Shown here: positions 26,558-35,152 of the stretch, piece after piece
How positions within the stretch are numbered: position 1 is the first letter of the stretch
Layout of the letters: each line of letters starts with the position of its first letter
Source: Phycisphaerales bacterium
GTDB lineage: Bacteria > Planctomycetota > Phycisphaerae > WQYP01
Length of the DNA stretch: 36,171 bases
Direction: 5' to 3'
Assembly (NCBI GenBank): GCA_027313145.1
Contig: DAHVEJ010000018.1
Span: 1-36,171, forward strand
The notes under the pieces: generated by a model
Databases searched by the model: none
The model's input: the letters and a program-made list of their open reading frames with translations, nothing else
What the model was told of the DNA's origin: nothing
Made by a program: the position numbers and the translations under genes

Positions 26558-26765
26558 CTCCACAGACAATCGAGTGTCAAATTCGCGGTTGTATCGTTTC
26601 TACCGGGCGAAAATCGAAGCTGCCGCCGGCTGGGAGAAATGCCGAAACGTGTTGATGGTAGCGGCTTTCGCCGTTTTCCGGCGCGTGCGCGAATAGCACC
26701 TGCCGCCCGAAGGCGATTGATGGAATGTCTATTAAATCCGAATATTTTTGGCGATGCCCCAGAGG

Positions 26766-26794
26766 TTGACAAATTGTTCGGTGGAGTTTGCAAT
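26766..26794 (+). promoter_or_regulatory. Candidate promoter of the membrane-protein gene
   Basis: TTGACA (26766-26771), 17 bp, TGCAAT (26789-26794), 60 bp upstream of the start at 26854. The -10 is weak. The rest of the gap 26558-26765 shows nothing recognisable. Confidence 0.35.
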
Positions 26795-26853
26795 TGGAAA
26801 AGCTCATGGATTTGTTGACGGTGGGTAAGGTAACTTTGATAAGGGAAAATTCT

Positions 26854-27399
26854 ATGGCGATATCGGGCATTCGGGAAAAAATGAATGAAAACCAAAAGCC
26901 GTTTGTTATCGGGGGCATTGTGATGGCCTGTTTGGCCGTTGGATTGTTAATTTGGGAACTAAAACCCGTCAGCGCTCCGCCTGCCCCAAGCAGTTACTAT
27001 TTTTATGATACGTCCAACGGCAGTATTACCACGGAACCGGTCACCGCCATTTCACCGCTGAAGGGTGCCGGGGGCAAAGATACGCTGGTACAGGCGTTTT
27101 TTTTCACCTGCAGCACGTGTGGCGATAAAAAGATCGGCTACCTGCTGAAGTATACACGCCGTGCCAAGGCGGCAAAAGCATATCTTGCCCGCCCGCCCAG
27201 CGGCACAATGACCCCCCAGCAGTCCATGCAATTTAATTCCTCCCTTTCCAAATACCAGGTCGCGGTAGCCATGGGCACACTGGTGCGTTTGCCGGCTAAA
27301 GGATCGCACTGGTACCCCATCGCCGGCCCAATTGGATCGCAAATCACCAGCCCGCCTCGCTGTTCTGCAACGGCACTGGCTAAACCCTGTTTCCCATGA
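26854..27399 (+). CDS. Single-pass membrane protein of unknown function with CSTC motif
   Basis: A 181-aa protein I do not recognise. ATG 26854 (MAISGIREKMNENQ) has AGGG seven bases upstream and replaces 26788. A single TM helix lies at about residues 18-36 (VIGGIVMACLAVGLLIW), followed by an Ala/Pro-rich stalk and an exported domain of about 130 residues with 'AFFFTCSTCGDKKIGYLLKYT', a CxxC-type Cys pair, and 'VAVAMGTLVRLP...HWYPI'. The topology is N-in, like a pseudopilin-associated or secretion accessory protein. The gene is convergent with the broken pseudopilin and flanked, together with it, by the two 42-bp repeats. A role in the type II secretion/pseudopilin apparatus is only a context guess. 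Confidence 0.7.
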   Translation: MAISGIREKMNENQKPFVIGGIVMACLAVGLLIWELKPVSAPPAPSSYYFYDTSNGSITTEPVTAISPLKGAGGKDTLVQAFFFTCSTCGDKKIGYLLKYTRRAKAAKAYLARPPSGTMTPQQSMQFNSSLSKYQVAVAMGTLVRLPAKGSHWYPIAGPIGSQITSPPRCSATALAKPCFP

Positions 27400-27404
27400 C
27401 CGAT

Positions 27405-27425
27405 TCAATGCTGTCGCGCTGAGCT
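27405..27425. repeat. Possible degenerate copy of the structured repeat
   Basis: TCAATGCTGTCGCGCTGAGCT resembles the hairpin block of the repeat (TCAATGCTGCCGCATTGAGCT), but the stem is imperfect and no other block of the repeat is seen. Low confidence. Confidence 0.25.
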
Positions 27426-27529
27426 GCCGACGCGCCATTGGGCAATGCCAAGTGCTACAGAGAATAGCTGTTAGCGGCGCGGCGGCACACTTAGATACGC
27501 ATTACCATTACAAAAAAGTCCGCACATTA

Positions 27530-27556
27530 CGCCGGCCCAGCGCTGGCGTTTTTTTT
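27530..27556 (+). terminator. Intrinsic terminator of the membrane-protein gene
   Basis: CGCCGGC-CCAGC-GCTGGCG, a 7-bp stem with one G-T pair, followed by TTTTTTTT. It lies 130 bp downstream of the stop at 27399. Confidence 0.82.
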
Positions 27557-27592
27557 GCACAGTCTATGCTATCTCTGACTTGGCCCCAAAAC

Positions 27593-27629
27593 AAAACCGG
27601 CCGCCTTTTCTATTCGATCAGGCGGCCGG
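27593..27629 (-). terminator. Intrinsic terminator of the pseudopilin gene
   Basis: Perfect 10-bp arms CCGGCCGCCT and AGGCGGCCGG; on the minus strand the stem is followed by TTTTGTTTT. It ends the minus-strand unit whose coding part stops at 27764. Between 27630 and 27763 nothing else was seen. Confidence 0.82.
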
Positions 27630-27763
27630 CTTTAGGAGGGTGTAAGGAGGTGGGGTAATTCCAATTTCAAATTGACGGAATCGCCCAAAATCTCAATTAG
27701 CTGCATGCGTTTAGGCAGCGCTGTGCGTGAGGTAACTTCTCCTACCACATTCACAACAACGTG

Positions 27764-28695
27764 TTACTGCGGTTGGTATAACGCAGCGAGCTGTGCCCGT
27801 TCGGTCTGCAGATCTGACTGAGTGGGGTTCCAATTTTGGTTCCATTGCAGCGTCCAAAGATCGGGGAGCTTAACGGCTTCCGCATGGCCGTCCGCGAACG
27901 CAACATTGGTTGTAAAGCCATGCCGGACGGAAAGAAATCTGGTCATAAAATCCCACCAGACATTACCGCTGTTATACAGGTTGGTGGTCAAGCTCCCCCC
28001 TGGGGTATTCCAAACACTTGGGCAGCCCTCGGGCATAAGCCCGTCGAGAATCAGCGGCACCTGATTGGTTGGGGCGCTGTTTTGATAGAATTACCCCAGA
28101 ACATGCTGGTTGTATTCCCGGCCCAACTTGGGGCTAGGCCATTCAGGTAGTTCTGACCGTCGGCGTCTGAACCGTTGTAGTTGTAAATAAAGCCATTAAA
28201 TGTGTAACTGCAATAGATGGTACCTACACCGAACGTAGCCGGCGGGTTGTTCGGATTCAGGAAAGCGGCGGGAACCTGACCGGAGTTGTAAAGATTGCCA
28301 TTCTGATGCAGGAAAACGCGGCACCAAGGCGTGACAGGATCATTTGCGCCTTCCACCCAGCCGATGCCATAATTTACAGTCGTCGCGGGACAAATATAGG
28401 ATGCAGGCGTGGTCATAAACGGCGCGAGCATTTCGAACCACCCTCCCGCGTTGTCACCGTTTCCGCCAGAGGCCGATTGCCGTGTCATGAAACCGTATTG
28501 CGAGACGTACTCCGCATAGGCGGTGCCGAACTGTCGCAGGTTAGAGAGGCATACAGTGTTGGTAGCCAGCTTCTTCGCCCGTGCCAACGCCGGTAGAAGC
28601 AATGCAATCAGCAGGGCGATGATGGATATAACCACCAGCAGTTCAATGAGTGTGAAGCCTTTTGGCTTACGACCAATAGGATGTGTGACTTTCAT
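27764..28695 (-). pseudogene. Type II secretion pseudopilin (H-X9-DG family), frameshifted
   Basis: Two ORFs in different frames (28051-28695 and 27764-28060) make one protein of about 310 aa. The start 28695 ([20 protein letters not shown]) has GGAGG 10 bases upstream. The N-terminus has the prepilin peptidase site [25 protein letters not shown]. The body is typical of planctomycete/Lentisphaerae pseudopilins (DUF1559-like; '[20 protein letters not shown]'), and the C-part ends with the H-X9-DG motif, HGFTTNVAFADGH. The break is near 28071-28074, a CCCC run (minus strand): one added C gives '...[15 protein letters not shown]', so a one-base deletion or sequencing error fits. Transcribed away from the XylR gene, which it faces across 222 bp. 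Confidence 0.85.
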
Positions 28696-28835
28696 AAATA
28701 AAGTCCTCCGAAGAAAAAATACCTGAACCTTCCAGTTTTTCAGTCCCAGGCGACACACCTGAGGCTGCTTAGTTATTTATTTGTCCATCTCGTGTCATCA
28801 AGACTTTACTAATAATAATGATCCAAAAGCTTGAC

Positions 28836-28877
28836 GCCACTGCGTACAGCGCATAAATTTATTTCTACAGCGCAAAA
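28836..28877 (+). promoter_or_regulatory. 42-bp repeat, copy 2, at the XylR promoter
   Basis: One mismatch from copy 1. TACAGCGCA lies at 28845-28853 and 28866-28874, 21 bp apart. A possible core promoter, TTGACG (28831-28836), 17 bp, TAAATT (28854-28859), is overlapped by it. It lies in the divergent gap of the XylR and pseudopilin genes, so it may control both. Confidence 0.65.
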
Positions 28878-28917
28878 TTATTATAGGTATTTTGTCGCTC
28901 AAATGGAGTGTTGTATT

Positions 28918-30132
28918 ATGAGAAAAACCGTTAAAAGTAAGCGTATTCGCGGCAAGAGTTCCAGGCGAATTGCGCTATTTCTCGAAGAAATGGGACCCTA
29001 TGGCGAGCGTGCTATGCAGGCTATCGCGCAGTTTGCCCGAGGCCGGGGAACCTGGCGCGTCGATATGGCCAACTTTGGCGAAGTTACTGCCGATGAGATT
29101 ACCGCCGGAAAAGTCGATGGCGTTATTTTCGGCCGCTGGGGGGCGTTGCCGGAGTTGCTCAAGGCTATCAACCATAGCGGCGTGCCGACGGTGGATATTT
29201 CCGGTTCTGATGAAGTGCAAACACCTCCCGCCCGCGTGATGCCCGATGACCGTGGCGTCGGAATAATGGCAGCCGAACATTTTCTCGCCCGTGGTTTTGA
29301 GCATTTTGCGTATTATGGCCTGCCCGAGGAATTTAATCATCGCTGGGAAAAAGCCCGACGGGATGGATTCCGCGATACGCTTGCCGGCCGCGGCTTATCA
29401 ACGGATTGCTTCAGTGGCTCCGCCCGTGGATGGAATGAACTCCATGATCGCGTCCATCTGTTGGCTTTGAGCCGCTGGTTGATCAAGTTGCCCAAGCCCT
29501 GCGCGGTGCTGGCCTGTATTGATGCCTTCGCGTATGAAATTCTGCGTTTGGCGCGGGAATCCGGCATGGCGGTTCCCGAGGATATCGCGGTCTGCGGTGT
29601 GGATAACCGCCTGTGGATTTGCATGCTGGCCAACCCCACCATTACCAGTATCCCCCTTGACGGCGTGCAGGCCGGGGCACGCAGCGCTCAATTGCTTGAC
29701 AAACTCATGGCCGGCGGCGCGGTTCCGAAAGAGCCGATACTCATTGCGCCCCTGCCCATTGAACATCGCGAATCTACCGATGTCTACGCCTTCCATGACG
29801 CCGACGTGGTGGAAGCACTGCACTATATTCGGGATCATTGCAACCGGCCGATCACCGTGTCGGATATCCTTCGGACAATTCCTGTTTCCCGAAGATCGTT
29901 GGAAATGCGATTTAAAAGCCTGACCGGTCAGACGTTGCAGGCGGAAATCTGGAGAGCGCATTTGGACCGTGCCAAGCGACTGCTGCTGGAAACGGATCAA
30001 TCCATCTATGACGTTGCCGAAAATTCGGGATTTCGCACGTCCGCGACTTTTAATGTCATGTTCCGCCGGGCCGTTGGCAAGACGCCCACCGAATTTCGTC
30101 GGCAGGTTAAATTGCCAATGCGACAGCCTTAA
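28918..30132 (+). CDS. XylR-type AraC-family transcriptional regulator
   Basis: A 404-aa regulator. The start is at 28918 (MRKTVKSKRIRG); the long ORF from 28831 runs through the repeat and promoter and is not believed; a GGAG lies about 9 bases upstream. Residues 15-285 are a periplasmic-binding-type sugar domain (RRIALFLEEMGPYGE, GVIFGRW, GVDNRLWICM). Residues 300-404 are two AraC helix-turn-helix units: ITVSDILRTIPVSRRSLEMRFK and SIYDVAENSGFRTSATFNVMFRR. The family includes E. coli XylR and is much expanded in Planctomycetes, Verrucomicrobia and Lentisphaerae. It probably senses a sugar from polysaccharide breakdown. Likely target: the pseudopilin region and itself, through the 42-bp element. 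Confidence 0.93.
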   Translation: MRKTVKSKRIRGKSSRRIALFLEEMGPYGERAMQAIAQFARGRGTWRVDMANFGEVTADEITAGKVDGVIFGRWGALPELLKAINHSGVPTVDISGSDEVQTPPARVMPDDRGVGIMAAEHFLARGFEHFAYYGLPEEFNHRWEKARRDGFRDTLAGRGLSTDCFSGSARGWNELHDRVHLLALSRWLIKLPKPCAVLACIDAFAYEILRLARESGMAVPEDIAVCGVDNRLWICMLANPTITSIPLDGVQAGARSAQLLDKLMAGGAVPKEPILIAPLPIEHRESTDVYAFHDADVVEALHYIRDHCNRPITVSDILRTIPVSRRSLEMRFKSLTGQTLQAEIWRAHLDRAKRLLLETDQSIYDVAENSGFRTSATFNVMFRRAVGKTPTEFRRQVKLPMRQP

Positions 30133-30202
30133 TCGGTTCGGCGGGAATTTTCGGCGGCGTGTTCTACTTCGGTATAAGAGCCGATACAGTGATTTCCGTT
30201 AC

Positions 30203-31069
30203 TTATCCGAATTGGCCGGTGACGTAGGCCAGGGTTTGCTGGTGGTCGGGGTTGTGGAAGATTTTATCGGTGGCACCCACTTCAATAAGGTTGCCCATAT
30301 AGAAAAACGCGGTCTGATGGGCCACGCGCACGGCCTGGTGCATATTGTGCGTGACAATCACGATGGTCATGGTTTTGCTTAATTCATTAATCAGCGATTC
30401 AATGGTTTTCGTGGCGATGGGATCCAGCGCCGAACAGGGCTCATCCATCAGCAGTACTTCAGGGTCTACCGCAATGGCCCGGGCAATGCAGAGACGCTGC
30501 TGCTGGCCGCCTGAAAGGGACAACGCGGAAATATGCAGGCGGTCTTTGACTTCATCCCAAAGCCCGGCCGAGCGTAAGGATTTCTCAACCTTTTCGGCAA
30601 TCACCGTCTTTCCGCGAATGCCATGAATTCGCAGCGGATAGGCCACATTTTCAAAAATGCTTTTGGGAAATGGATTGGGTTTCTGAAATACCATGCCGGT
30701 GCGTTTGCGCAATTCCATCACATCCACCCGGCGGTCATAAATATCAGAACCGTGGATTTTGATACTGCCGCGCACGTGGCAATGTCGGATCAGATCATTC
30801 ATGCGGTTAAAGCAGCGAAGAATGGTTGATTTGCCGCAGCCTGACGGCCCGATAAACGCCGTCACTTCGCCATGGGCAATGTGCAGATTTACGCCGTGAA
30901 CCGCCCGGCCTTTTCCATAAAATACTTCGAGGTTCTTTATTTCTATTGCCTGCCGCTTGGCGTGGTGGTCCGGAGCCACCGGAATCATGCGCGGCAAATT
31001 TCCGGCATGACCGTTATGTTGCGACGCGTGCGGGCGTGAGGCGGATTCCGTTGTAATTGGCGGCGTCAT
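30203..31069 (-). CDS. pstB: PstB, phosphate ABC transporter ATPase
   Basis: A 288-aa cytoplasmic ATPase that powers high-affinity phosphate uptake with PstA, PstC and PstS. Motifs: Walker [10 protein letters not shown], PstB-specific [29 protein letters not shown], signature LSGGQQQR, Walker [13 protein letters not shown] and the H-loop VTHNMHQA. About 35 residues precede the domain ([13 protein letters not shown]...), longer than usual. The start 31069 has GGAGG eight bases upstream. No pstSCA, phoU or phoBR is in the window, so the gene is either the isolated last member of a dispersed set or next to other pst genes outside. A Pho-box-like element lies upstream. Confidence 0.95.
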   Translation of the reverse strand: MTPPITTESASRPHASQHNGHAGNLPRMIPVAPDHHAKRQAIEIKNLEVFYGKGRAVHGVNLHIAHGEVTAFIGPSGCGKSTILRCFNRMNDLIRHCHVRGSIKIHGSDIYDRRVDVMELRKRTGMVFQKPNPFPKSIFENVAYPLRIHGIRGKTVIAEKVEKSLRSAGLWDEVKDRLHISALSLSGGQQQRLCIARAIAVDPEVLLMDEPCSALDPIATKTIESLINELSKTMTIVIVTHNMHQAVRVAHQTAFFYMGNLIEVGATDKIFHNPDHQQTLAYVTGQFG

Positions 31070-31656
31070 GGTAAATACCTCCGCGATTTTCAGTCGCTTG
31101 CTTTTTGCTTGTCTGCCCGGCGTACGCCAAGCAAAGGTTCATCAAACCCATGCAATAACAGTATGACATCGGTAGGGATGGAGCAAGGGTTTTCCGGTAA
31201 AAAAGTCCATATTAGCGCAACATTATCCATTGAGTTACGCAGTTTTAGCGCAATGTTAATATTTTTACGAAAATGAAAATACCCTGTGGGCCGCACAAAG
31301 CCGCTAAATACAAAACAACCCGAATTAAAAAACTCATCGCGTAGAGCTTCGCCGCGTAAAAGTTGCAACGGTTATGGTTCGTTGGCCCTGCGAAAATCGG
31401 CGTTGGCCTTTCGTGCTCGGCGGGGGCGGATATTCTTTGCGTCGTACGATGTTTGAGTCACTGCGCTGGCAGTCGCGGGCGATGGGGCAGGGAGAAAAGG
31501 TTTCAGTGGAGCTGGCTGCCTATTTCGACGCCACCACGGGAAGTTTTCCGCGAAGCCCTGCGAACCCCGGCCGGTGCCTGGGCGTAATACATTATCGAGA
31601 GCGGAGCAGGCTTCCCTTTCGCGCGCCTATGATCGCTATACTTAAAGCGGTGCGAT
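31070..31656. other. 587-bp gap upstream of pstB without a believable gene
   Basis: ORFs at 31090-31368(-) and 31374-31679(+) lack codon pattern, SD or family resemblance and are not called. Structures seen are an inverted repeat (8-bp arms TTTGCTTG/CAAGCAAA, 31104-31111 and 31128-31135) in the pstB leader and the TTAGCGCAA repeats listed separately. Confidence 0.5.
31212..31253 (-). promoter_or_regulatory. Pho-box-like tandem repeats upstream of pstB
   Basis: TTGCGCTAA (minus strand) occurs twice, 33 bp apart, that is three 11-bp units, with a third partial TGCG unit in phase between them. PhoB-type regulators bind direct repeats with 11-bp phasing. About 145-185 bp upstream of the pstB start. 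The sequence itself is not the enterobacterial TGTCA box. Confidence 0.4.
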
Positions 31657-32271
31657 ATGGCGTGGCCATGGTTTTATGATTTAGCGGTGTCTCCACTGGA
31701 GGTTCTGGGATTATCCCGGCTGCGGAAAAATCTCGTGGCCCAGGCTGCGGGCCGAGTTTTAGAAATCGGCGGCGGAACCGGCGCGAATATGTCCCATTAC
31801 AGCACCAACTGCCAACTGGTGCTCACTGATCCGGATGAGGCCATGCTGCGGCGTGCCGGCAAGCGAAGCAATATTGTCGCGCGCACAGCGAACCGGGTGG
31901 CGGCCGATGCGCAGTGCCTGCCGTTCCGGTCCGCGAGTTTTGATATGGTCGTCGCTACCTTGGCGTTCTGTACCATTCCCCAGCCGGCGATGGCTTTCCG
32001 GGAAGTTCAACGCGTACTGCGACCCGCAGGAAAACTATTGCTTTTGGAACATGTCCGCGCTGCCGGCCCATGGATTGTCCGATTGCAAAATGCCTTAACG
32101 CCGTCGTGGCGCATCCTGGCCGATGGCTGTCACCTTAATCGCGATACTCTGGGCGTTGCCACGGCCAATGGTTTCCAAGTGGTTCAGAAACGCTATGCCC
32201 TGAACGGGGCCTTGCTGACCGCAATACTCATAGCCAATGACTCCACAGCCGCAGCGCGGAACGGCAAATAA
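31657..32271 (+). CDS. Class I SAM-dependent methyltransferase
   Basis: A 204-aa cytoplasmic methyltransferase of the Methyltransf_11/UbiE-like group. Motif I is VLEIGGGTGANM, motif II is LTDPDEAML, and SFDMVVATLAFCTIPQP and LRPAGKLLLLEHV are the later motifs. The pattern (FYDLAVSPLE start and 'EHVRAAGPWIVRLQNALTPSW') is like small phospholipid or quinone-type methyltransferases, but the substrate is not identified. SD is weak (AAAGCGG). It is convergent with the UDP-glucose dehydrogenase gene, with only 2 bp between stops. Confidence 0.87.
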   Translation: MAWPWFYDLAVSPLEVLGLSRLRKNLVAQAAGRVLEIGGGTGANMSHYSTNCQLVLTDPDEAMLRRAGKRSNIVARTANRVAADAQCLPFRSASFDMVVATLAFCTIPQPAMAFREVQRVLRPAGKLLLLEHVRAAGPWIVRLQNALTPSWRILADGCHLNRDTLGVATANGFQVVQKRYALNGALLTAILIANDSTAAARNGK

Positions 32272-32273
32272 TA

Positions 32274-33623
32274 TTACCCCGCCGATACCACGCCCATGGC
32301 ACCGGGCTTGCCGGCACCGGGCATTAATTCCGGACGGCCGATGGCGCGATAAATCAATCCAGCGGCCAGGACTTTGGTGCTGCCGAGGCAATTTCGCCCG
32401 TCAAAAACATATTTGCCACGCATCAGGGATGCGATGTGCGGCCAATCCTGGGTGATAAATACCGACCAGTCGGTAACCACCGCAACGGCATCAGCGCCGC
32501 GTGTGCATTCATCGACGCCCTTGGCCCATGTAACTTTATCACCGAGTGTGCGCCGGGCATTTTCCATGGCCTGCGGATCATACACTCGAACTTTTATGCC
32601 GGCGGCCAGCAGCGCGTGAATAACTTCAATGCTGGGGGCTTCACGCATATCATCGGTATCGGCCTTAAAGGCCAGCCCCCATATCGCCACCTGCGGTTCC
32701 GCTACTGCGGCCAGAGCTTTGATAATGCGCGTGGCAAAGGCTTTTTTCTGTCGGGTGTTGGCCTTTTCAACACCGCTTAACAAATGCGGTTCCAAGCCGA
32801 ATTCCTGCATCTGGTGCACCAGGGCGGCGACATCTTTAGGAAAGCATGATCCGCCGTAACCCACGCCCGCTTTTAAAAAGGATGGCCCGATGCGTTTGTC
32901 CGTGCCGATGCCGACGCGCACGGATTCAATATCGGCACCGATGGCCTGCGCCAACTGGGAAAGCTCATTAATAAAGCTGATGCGCACCGCCAGCATGGCG
33001 TTGGAGGCGAATTTGGTGAGTTCCGCGCTTTGCCGACTCATGGAGAAAATGGCATAGCCGCGGTCAATTAACGGTTGATAAATTTCACGCAGAACTTCCA
33101 TACCAGCGTTGGAATTGGCCCCGAAAACAATGCGGTCCGGCTGCATGAAGTCCTGGATGGCGGTGCCTTCGCGCAGAAATTCCGGGTTGTTGACCACTTC
33201 AATGCGGTGCGGACTCTTGGCTACCTGCTGGGCGACAAGCTCGCCGGTGCCCGGTGGAACCGTGCTTTTAATGACCAGTGTTTTGGGGCCGTTGGCGTGC
33301 TTAAGAACATCTTCCACAGCGGCAAATAACATACTTAGATCCGCTCCGCCCTTGGGGGACGGCGGCGTGCCTACCGCAATGAACACACCTTGCGATTCTT
33401 TAATCGCCGCCGCGATATCCGTTGTAAAGCTTAGCCGGCCCGCCGAAGCTTCCGCTAAAATCAATTCCGATAAACCCGGTTCATATATGGGAACCTTGCC
33501 CTGCGCCAGCCCGGCGACGCGCTTGGCATCCACATCCACGCCGATGATCTTATGGCCCAGCGCCGCCAGACATGTGCCGCTAACCAAGCCGACATAACCA
33601 CATCCGATAACCGCAATTTTCAT
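32274..33623 (-). CDS. ugd: UDP-glucose 6-dehydrogenase
   Basis: A 449-aa cytoplasmic enzyme that oxidises UDP-glucose to UDP-glucuronate with two NAD+, supplying acidic exopolysaccharide or LPS. The start is 33623 (MKIAVIGCGYVGLVSG), with GGAG six bases upstream; the 47 extra residues of the track are dropped. Rossmann motif GCGYVGL, the substrate-binding NPEFLREGTAI, the catalytic Cys in GYGGSCFPKD and the C-terminal UDP-binding part (YDPQAMENARR, VFDGRNCLG) are all present. It is a single gene here. The context gives no glycosyltransferases. Confidence 0.96.
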   Translation of the reverse strand: MKIAVIGCGYVGLVSGTCLAALGHKIIGVDVDAKRVAGLAQGKVPIYEPGLSELILAEASAGRLSFTTDIAAAIKESQGVFIAVGTPPSPKGGADLSMLFAAVEDVLKHANGPKTLVIKSTVPPGTGELVAQQVAKSPHRIEVVNNPEFLREGTAIQDFMQPDRIVFGANSNAGMEVLREIYQPLIDRGYAIFSMSRQSAELTKFASNAMLAVRISFINELSQLAQAIGADIESVRVGIGTDKRIGPSFLKAGVGYGGSCFPKDVAALVHQMQEFGLEPHLLSGVEKANTRQKKAFATRIIKALAAVAEPQVAIWGLAFKADTDDMREAPSIEVIHALLAAGIKVRVYDPQAMENARRTLGDKVTWAKGVDECTRGADAVAVVTDWSVFITQDWPHIASLMRGKYVFDGRNCLGSTKVLAAGLIYRAIGRPELMPGAGKPGAMGVVSAG

Positions 33624-33855
33624 GAAAGCTCCAAAATAAGGCAGCCGAAAGGTGCTTACATTACACCCAAGCCCCACCGCGCCGGAACTGCTGCACGTGA
33701 ACAAAACCACAAGTATAGTGTTCAACGCCCCGGGCATCACCGGCCGCCCGGAGATTATCGGCAATTTTCGTCATTGTTCTGAATTTGTCCAATGAAATGC
33801 AAAATCCGTTAAAATAGCGGTGGCGTGCGTGCGGTTCGCGCAAGAGCGATGTTTT

Positions 33856-33939
33856 ATGGCTCACGGACCTACGCTTAAAGCGACCGGCTTTAAAATCCGG
33901 ATTAAAAAAGGCTCCCGACCAGTGGCGGGATGGTGCTGA
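33856..33939 (+). CDS. Possible 27-aa leader ORF just before obg
   Basis: ATG at 33856 opens a 27-codon frame, MAHGPTLKATGFKIRIKKGSR..., basic, ending in TGA 2 bp before the obg ATG at 33942. The SD is poor. If translated it could couple to obg; it is too short for me to call a real gene with confidence. Otherwise the gap 33624-33941 between ugd and obg holds nothing I recognise. Confidence 0.25.
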   Translation: MAHGPTLKATGFKIRIKKGSRPVAGWC

Positions 33940-33941
33940 CG

Positions 33942-35135
33942 ATGTTTATTGATGAAGCGGAAATTGAAGTATTTGCGGGCAAAGGGGGCAATGGGTGCGT
34001 TTCCATGCGCCGGGAGAAATATATTCCCCTGGGTGGGCCGGACGGTGGTGATGGCGGCAAGGGGGGCAGCGTCTATCTGGAAGCGACAGAGGGGGTGGAA
34101 ACTCTGCTGGATATGGTTGGGCGACATCATTGGCGGGCGGGCAACGGCGAAAATGGTCAGGGCAAGAAAAAGGCCGGCAGCGATGGCAACGATCTGGTGA
34201 TTCGTCTGCCGGCGGGAACGATGGTCTACGACGCGCAAACCGGGTTGCTCCTGGTTGATCTGCTGCCGGTGGGGAAACGGGCATTGGTGGCCCGGGGTGG
34301 AAAAGGTGGACGGGGCAATTTGCAATTTACATCGTCGGTGCGGCAGGCTCCGGATTTTGCGGAACCGGGGGAACCGGGGCAGAATCGAAAATTAAAATTG
34401 CAACTTAAGCTCATTGCGGATGTCGGCTTGATCGGCAAACCCAATGCCGGTAAATCCACACTGCTGTCACGGTTATCCGCGGCGCGGCCGAAAATCGCGG
34501 ATTATCCTTTTACCACCCTTAAGCCGCAGTTAGGCATTGCGGAACTGGATATGGAACGCCGCCTGGTGCTGGCCGATATTCCAGGCTTGATTGAAGGTGC
34601 CTCGGAAGGGGCGGGATTGGGGTTGGATTTTCTGCGGCATATTGAACGCACGCGCGTTCTGGTGCATTTGTTAGATATGGTTCCCATGGATGATACGGCC
34701 CCCATTGACAGCTACCATGCCATACGCGCGGAACTAATAGCCTACAGCCCTAAACTGGCGGCCAAACCGGAAATTCTGGTCGCCAATAAAATGGACCTCA
34801 CCGGAGCATCGGAAGCACTGGCGGATTTGCGCACGGCGTTACCCGGAAAACAGATTCTGGCGGTCAGCGCCGCCACCGGCACCGGCTTGCGGCCGTTGCT
34901 GGAAGATTTGTGGCAGCTTATTATTGCCACTCCACCCGGCGACGCGGTTGAGGAAACTCCGCCGATGATCGCGGTGAACCTGGATCGTGTGCGGGAATCT
35001 TCCGCCAAACTGGCCGATGCGCAGTTGGCGGCGGAAGTGGAAGCGATTAAAGCGGATGATGTTCGCAAGGGCAAGTACTATCGGCGTACCAAAGCGGATC
35101 GAACCAGAGACCGCAATAAAAAAAGACTTTCATAA
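33942..35135 (+). CDS. obg: Obg/CgtA GTPase
   Basis: A 397-aa ribosome-associated GTPase needed for 50S maturation and growth control. The first part is the Gly-rich Obg fold (MFIDEAEIEVFAGKGGNGCVSMRREKY, GGPDGGDGGKGG). The G domain follows from about residue 155: LIGKPNAGKSTLLSRLS (G1), YPFTTLKPQLG, DIPGLIEGASEG (G3), NKMDL (G4) and SAATG (G5). A charged C-terminal tail (RTKADRTRDRNKKRLS) replaces the usual OCT domain. I prefer ATG 33942 over 33930; both are in frame. It is followed 17 bp later by coaX, likely cotranscribed. Confidence 0.95.
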   Translation: MFIDEAEIEVFAGKGGNGCVSMRREKYIPLGGPDGGDGGKGGSVYLEATEGVETLLDMVGRHHWRAGNGENGQGKKKAGSDGNDLVIRLPAGTMVYDAQTGLLLVDLLPVGKRALVARGGKGGRGNLQFTSSVRQAPDFAEPGEPGQNRKLKLQLKLIADVGLIGKPNAGKSTLLSRLSAARPKIADYPFTTLKPQLGIAELDMERRLVLADIPGLIEGASEGAGLGLDFLRHIERTRVLVHLLDMVPMDDTAPIDSYHAIRAELIAYSPKLAAKPEILVANKMDLTGASEALADLRTALPGKQILAVSAATGTGLRPLLEDLWQLIIATPPGDAVEETPPMIAVNLDRVRESSAKLADAQLAAEVEAIKADDVRKGKYYRRTKADRTRDRNKKRLS

Positions 35136-35152
35136 CAACATGGAGCGCAATT

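Noticed and set aside
26496-26696. 66-aa ORF over the 42-bp repeat (and the same peptide TAHKFISTAQN in the XylR extension)
   Set aside because: The shared peptide merely reflects the DNA repeat in the same frame; real starts with SD lie downstream.
28051-28074. Programmed -1 frameshift in the pseudopilin
   Set aside because: The site is not a canonical slippery heptamer and no downstream structure is evident; a simple one-base deletion or error is the better explanation.
31090-31368. 92-aa minus-strand ORF upstream of pstB
   Set aside because: No SD, no family resemblance, and it spans the leader and the phased repeats; a chance frame is more likely.
31374-31679. 101-aa plus-strand ORF before the methyltransferase
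   Set aside because: Composition is Arg/Pro-rich, typical of an out-of-frame reading; no motif recognised.
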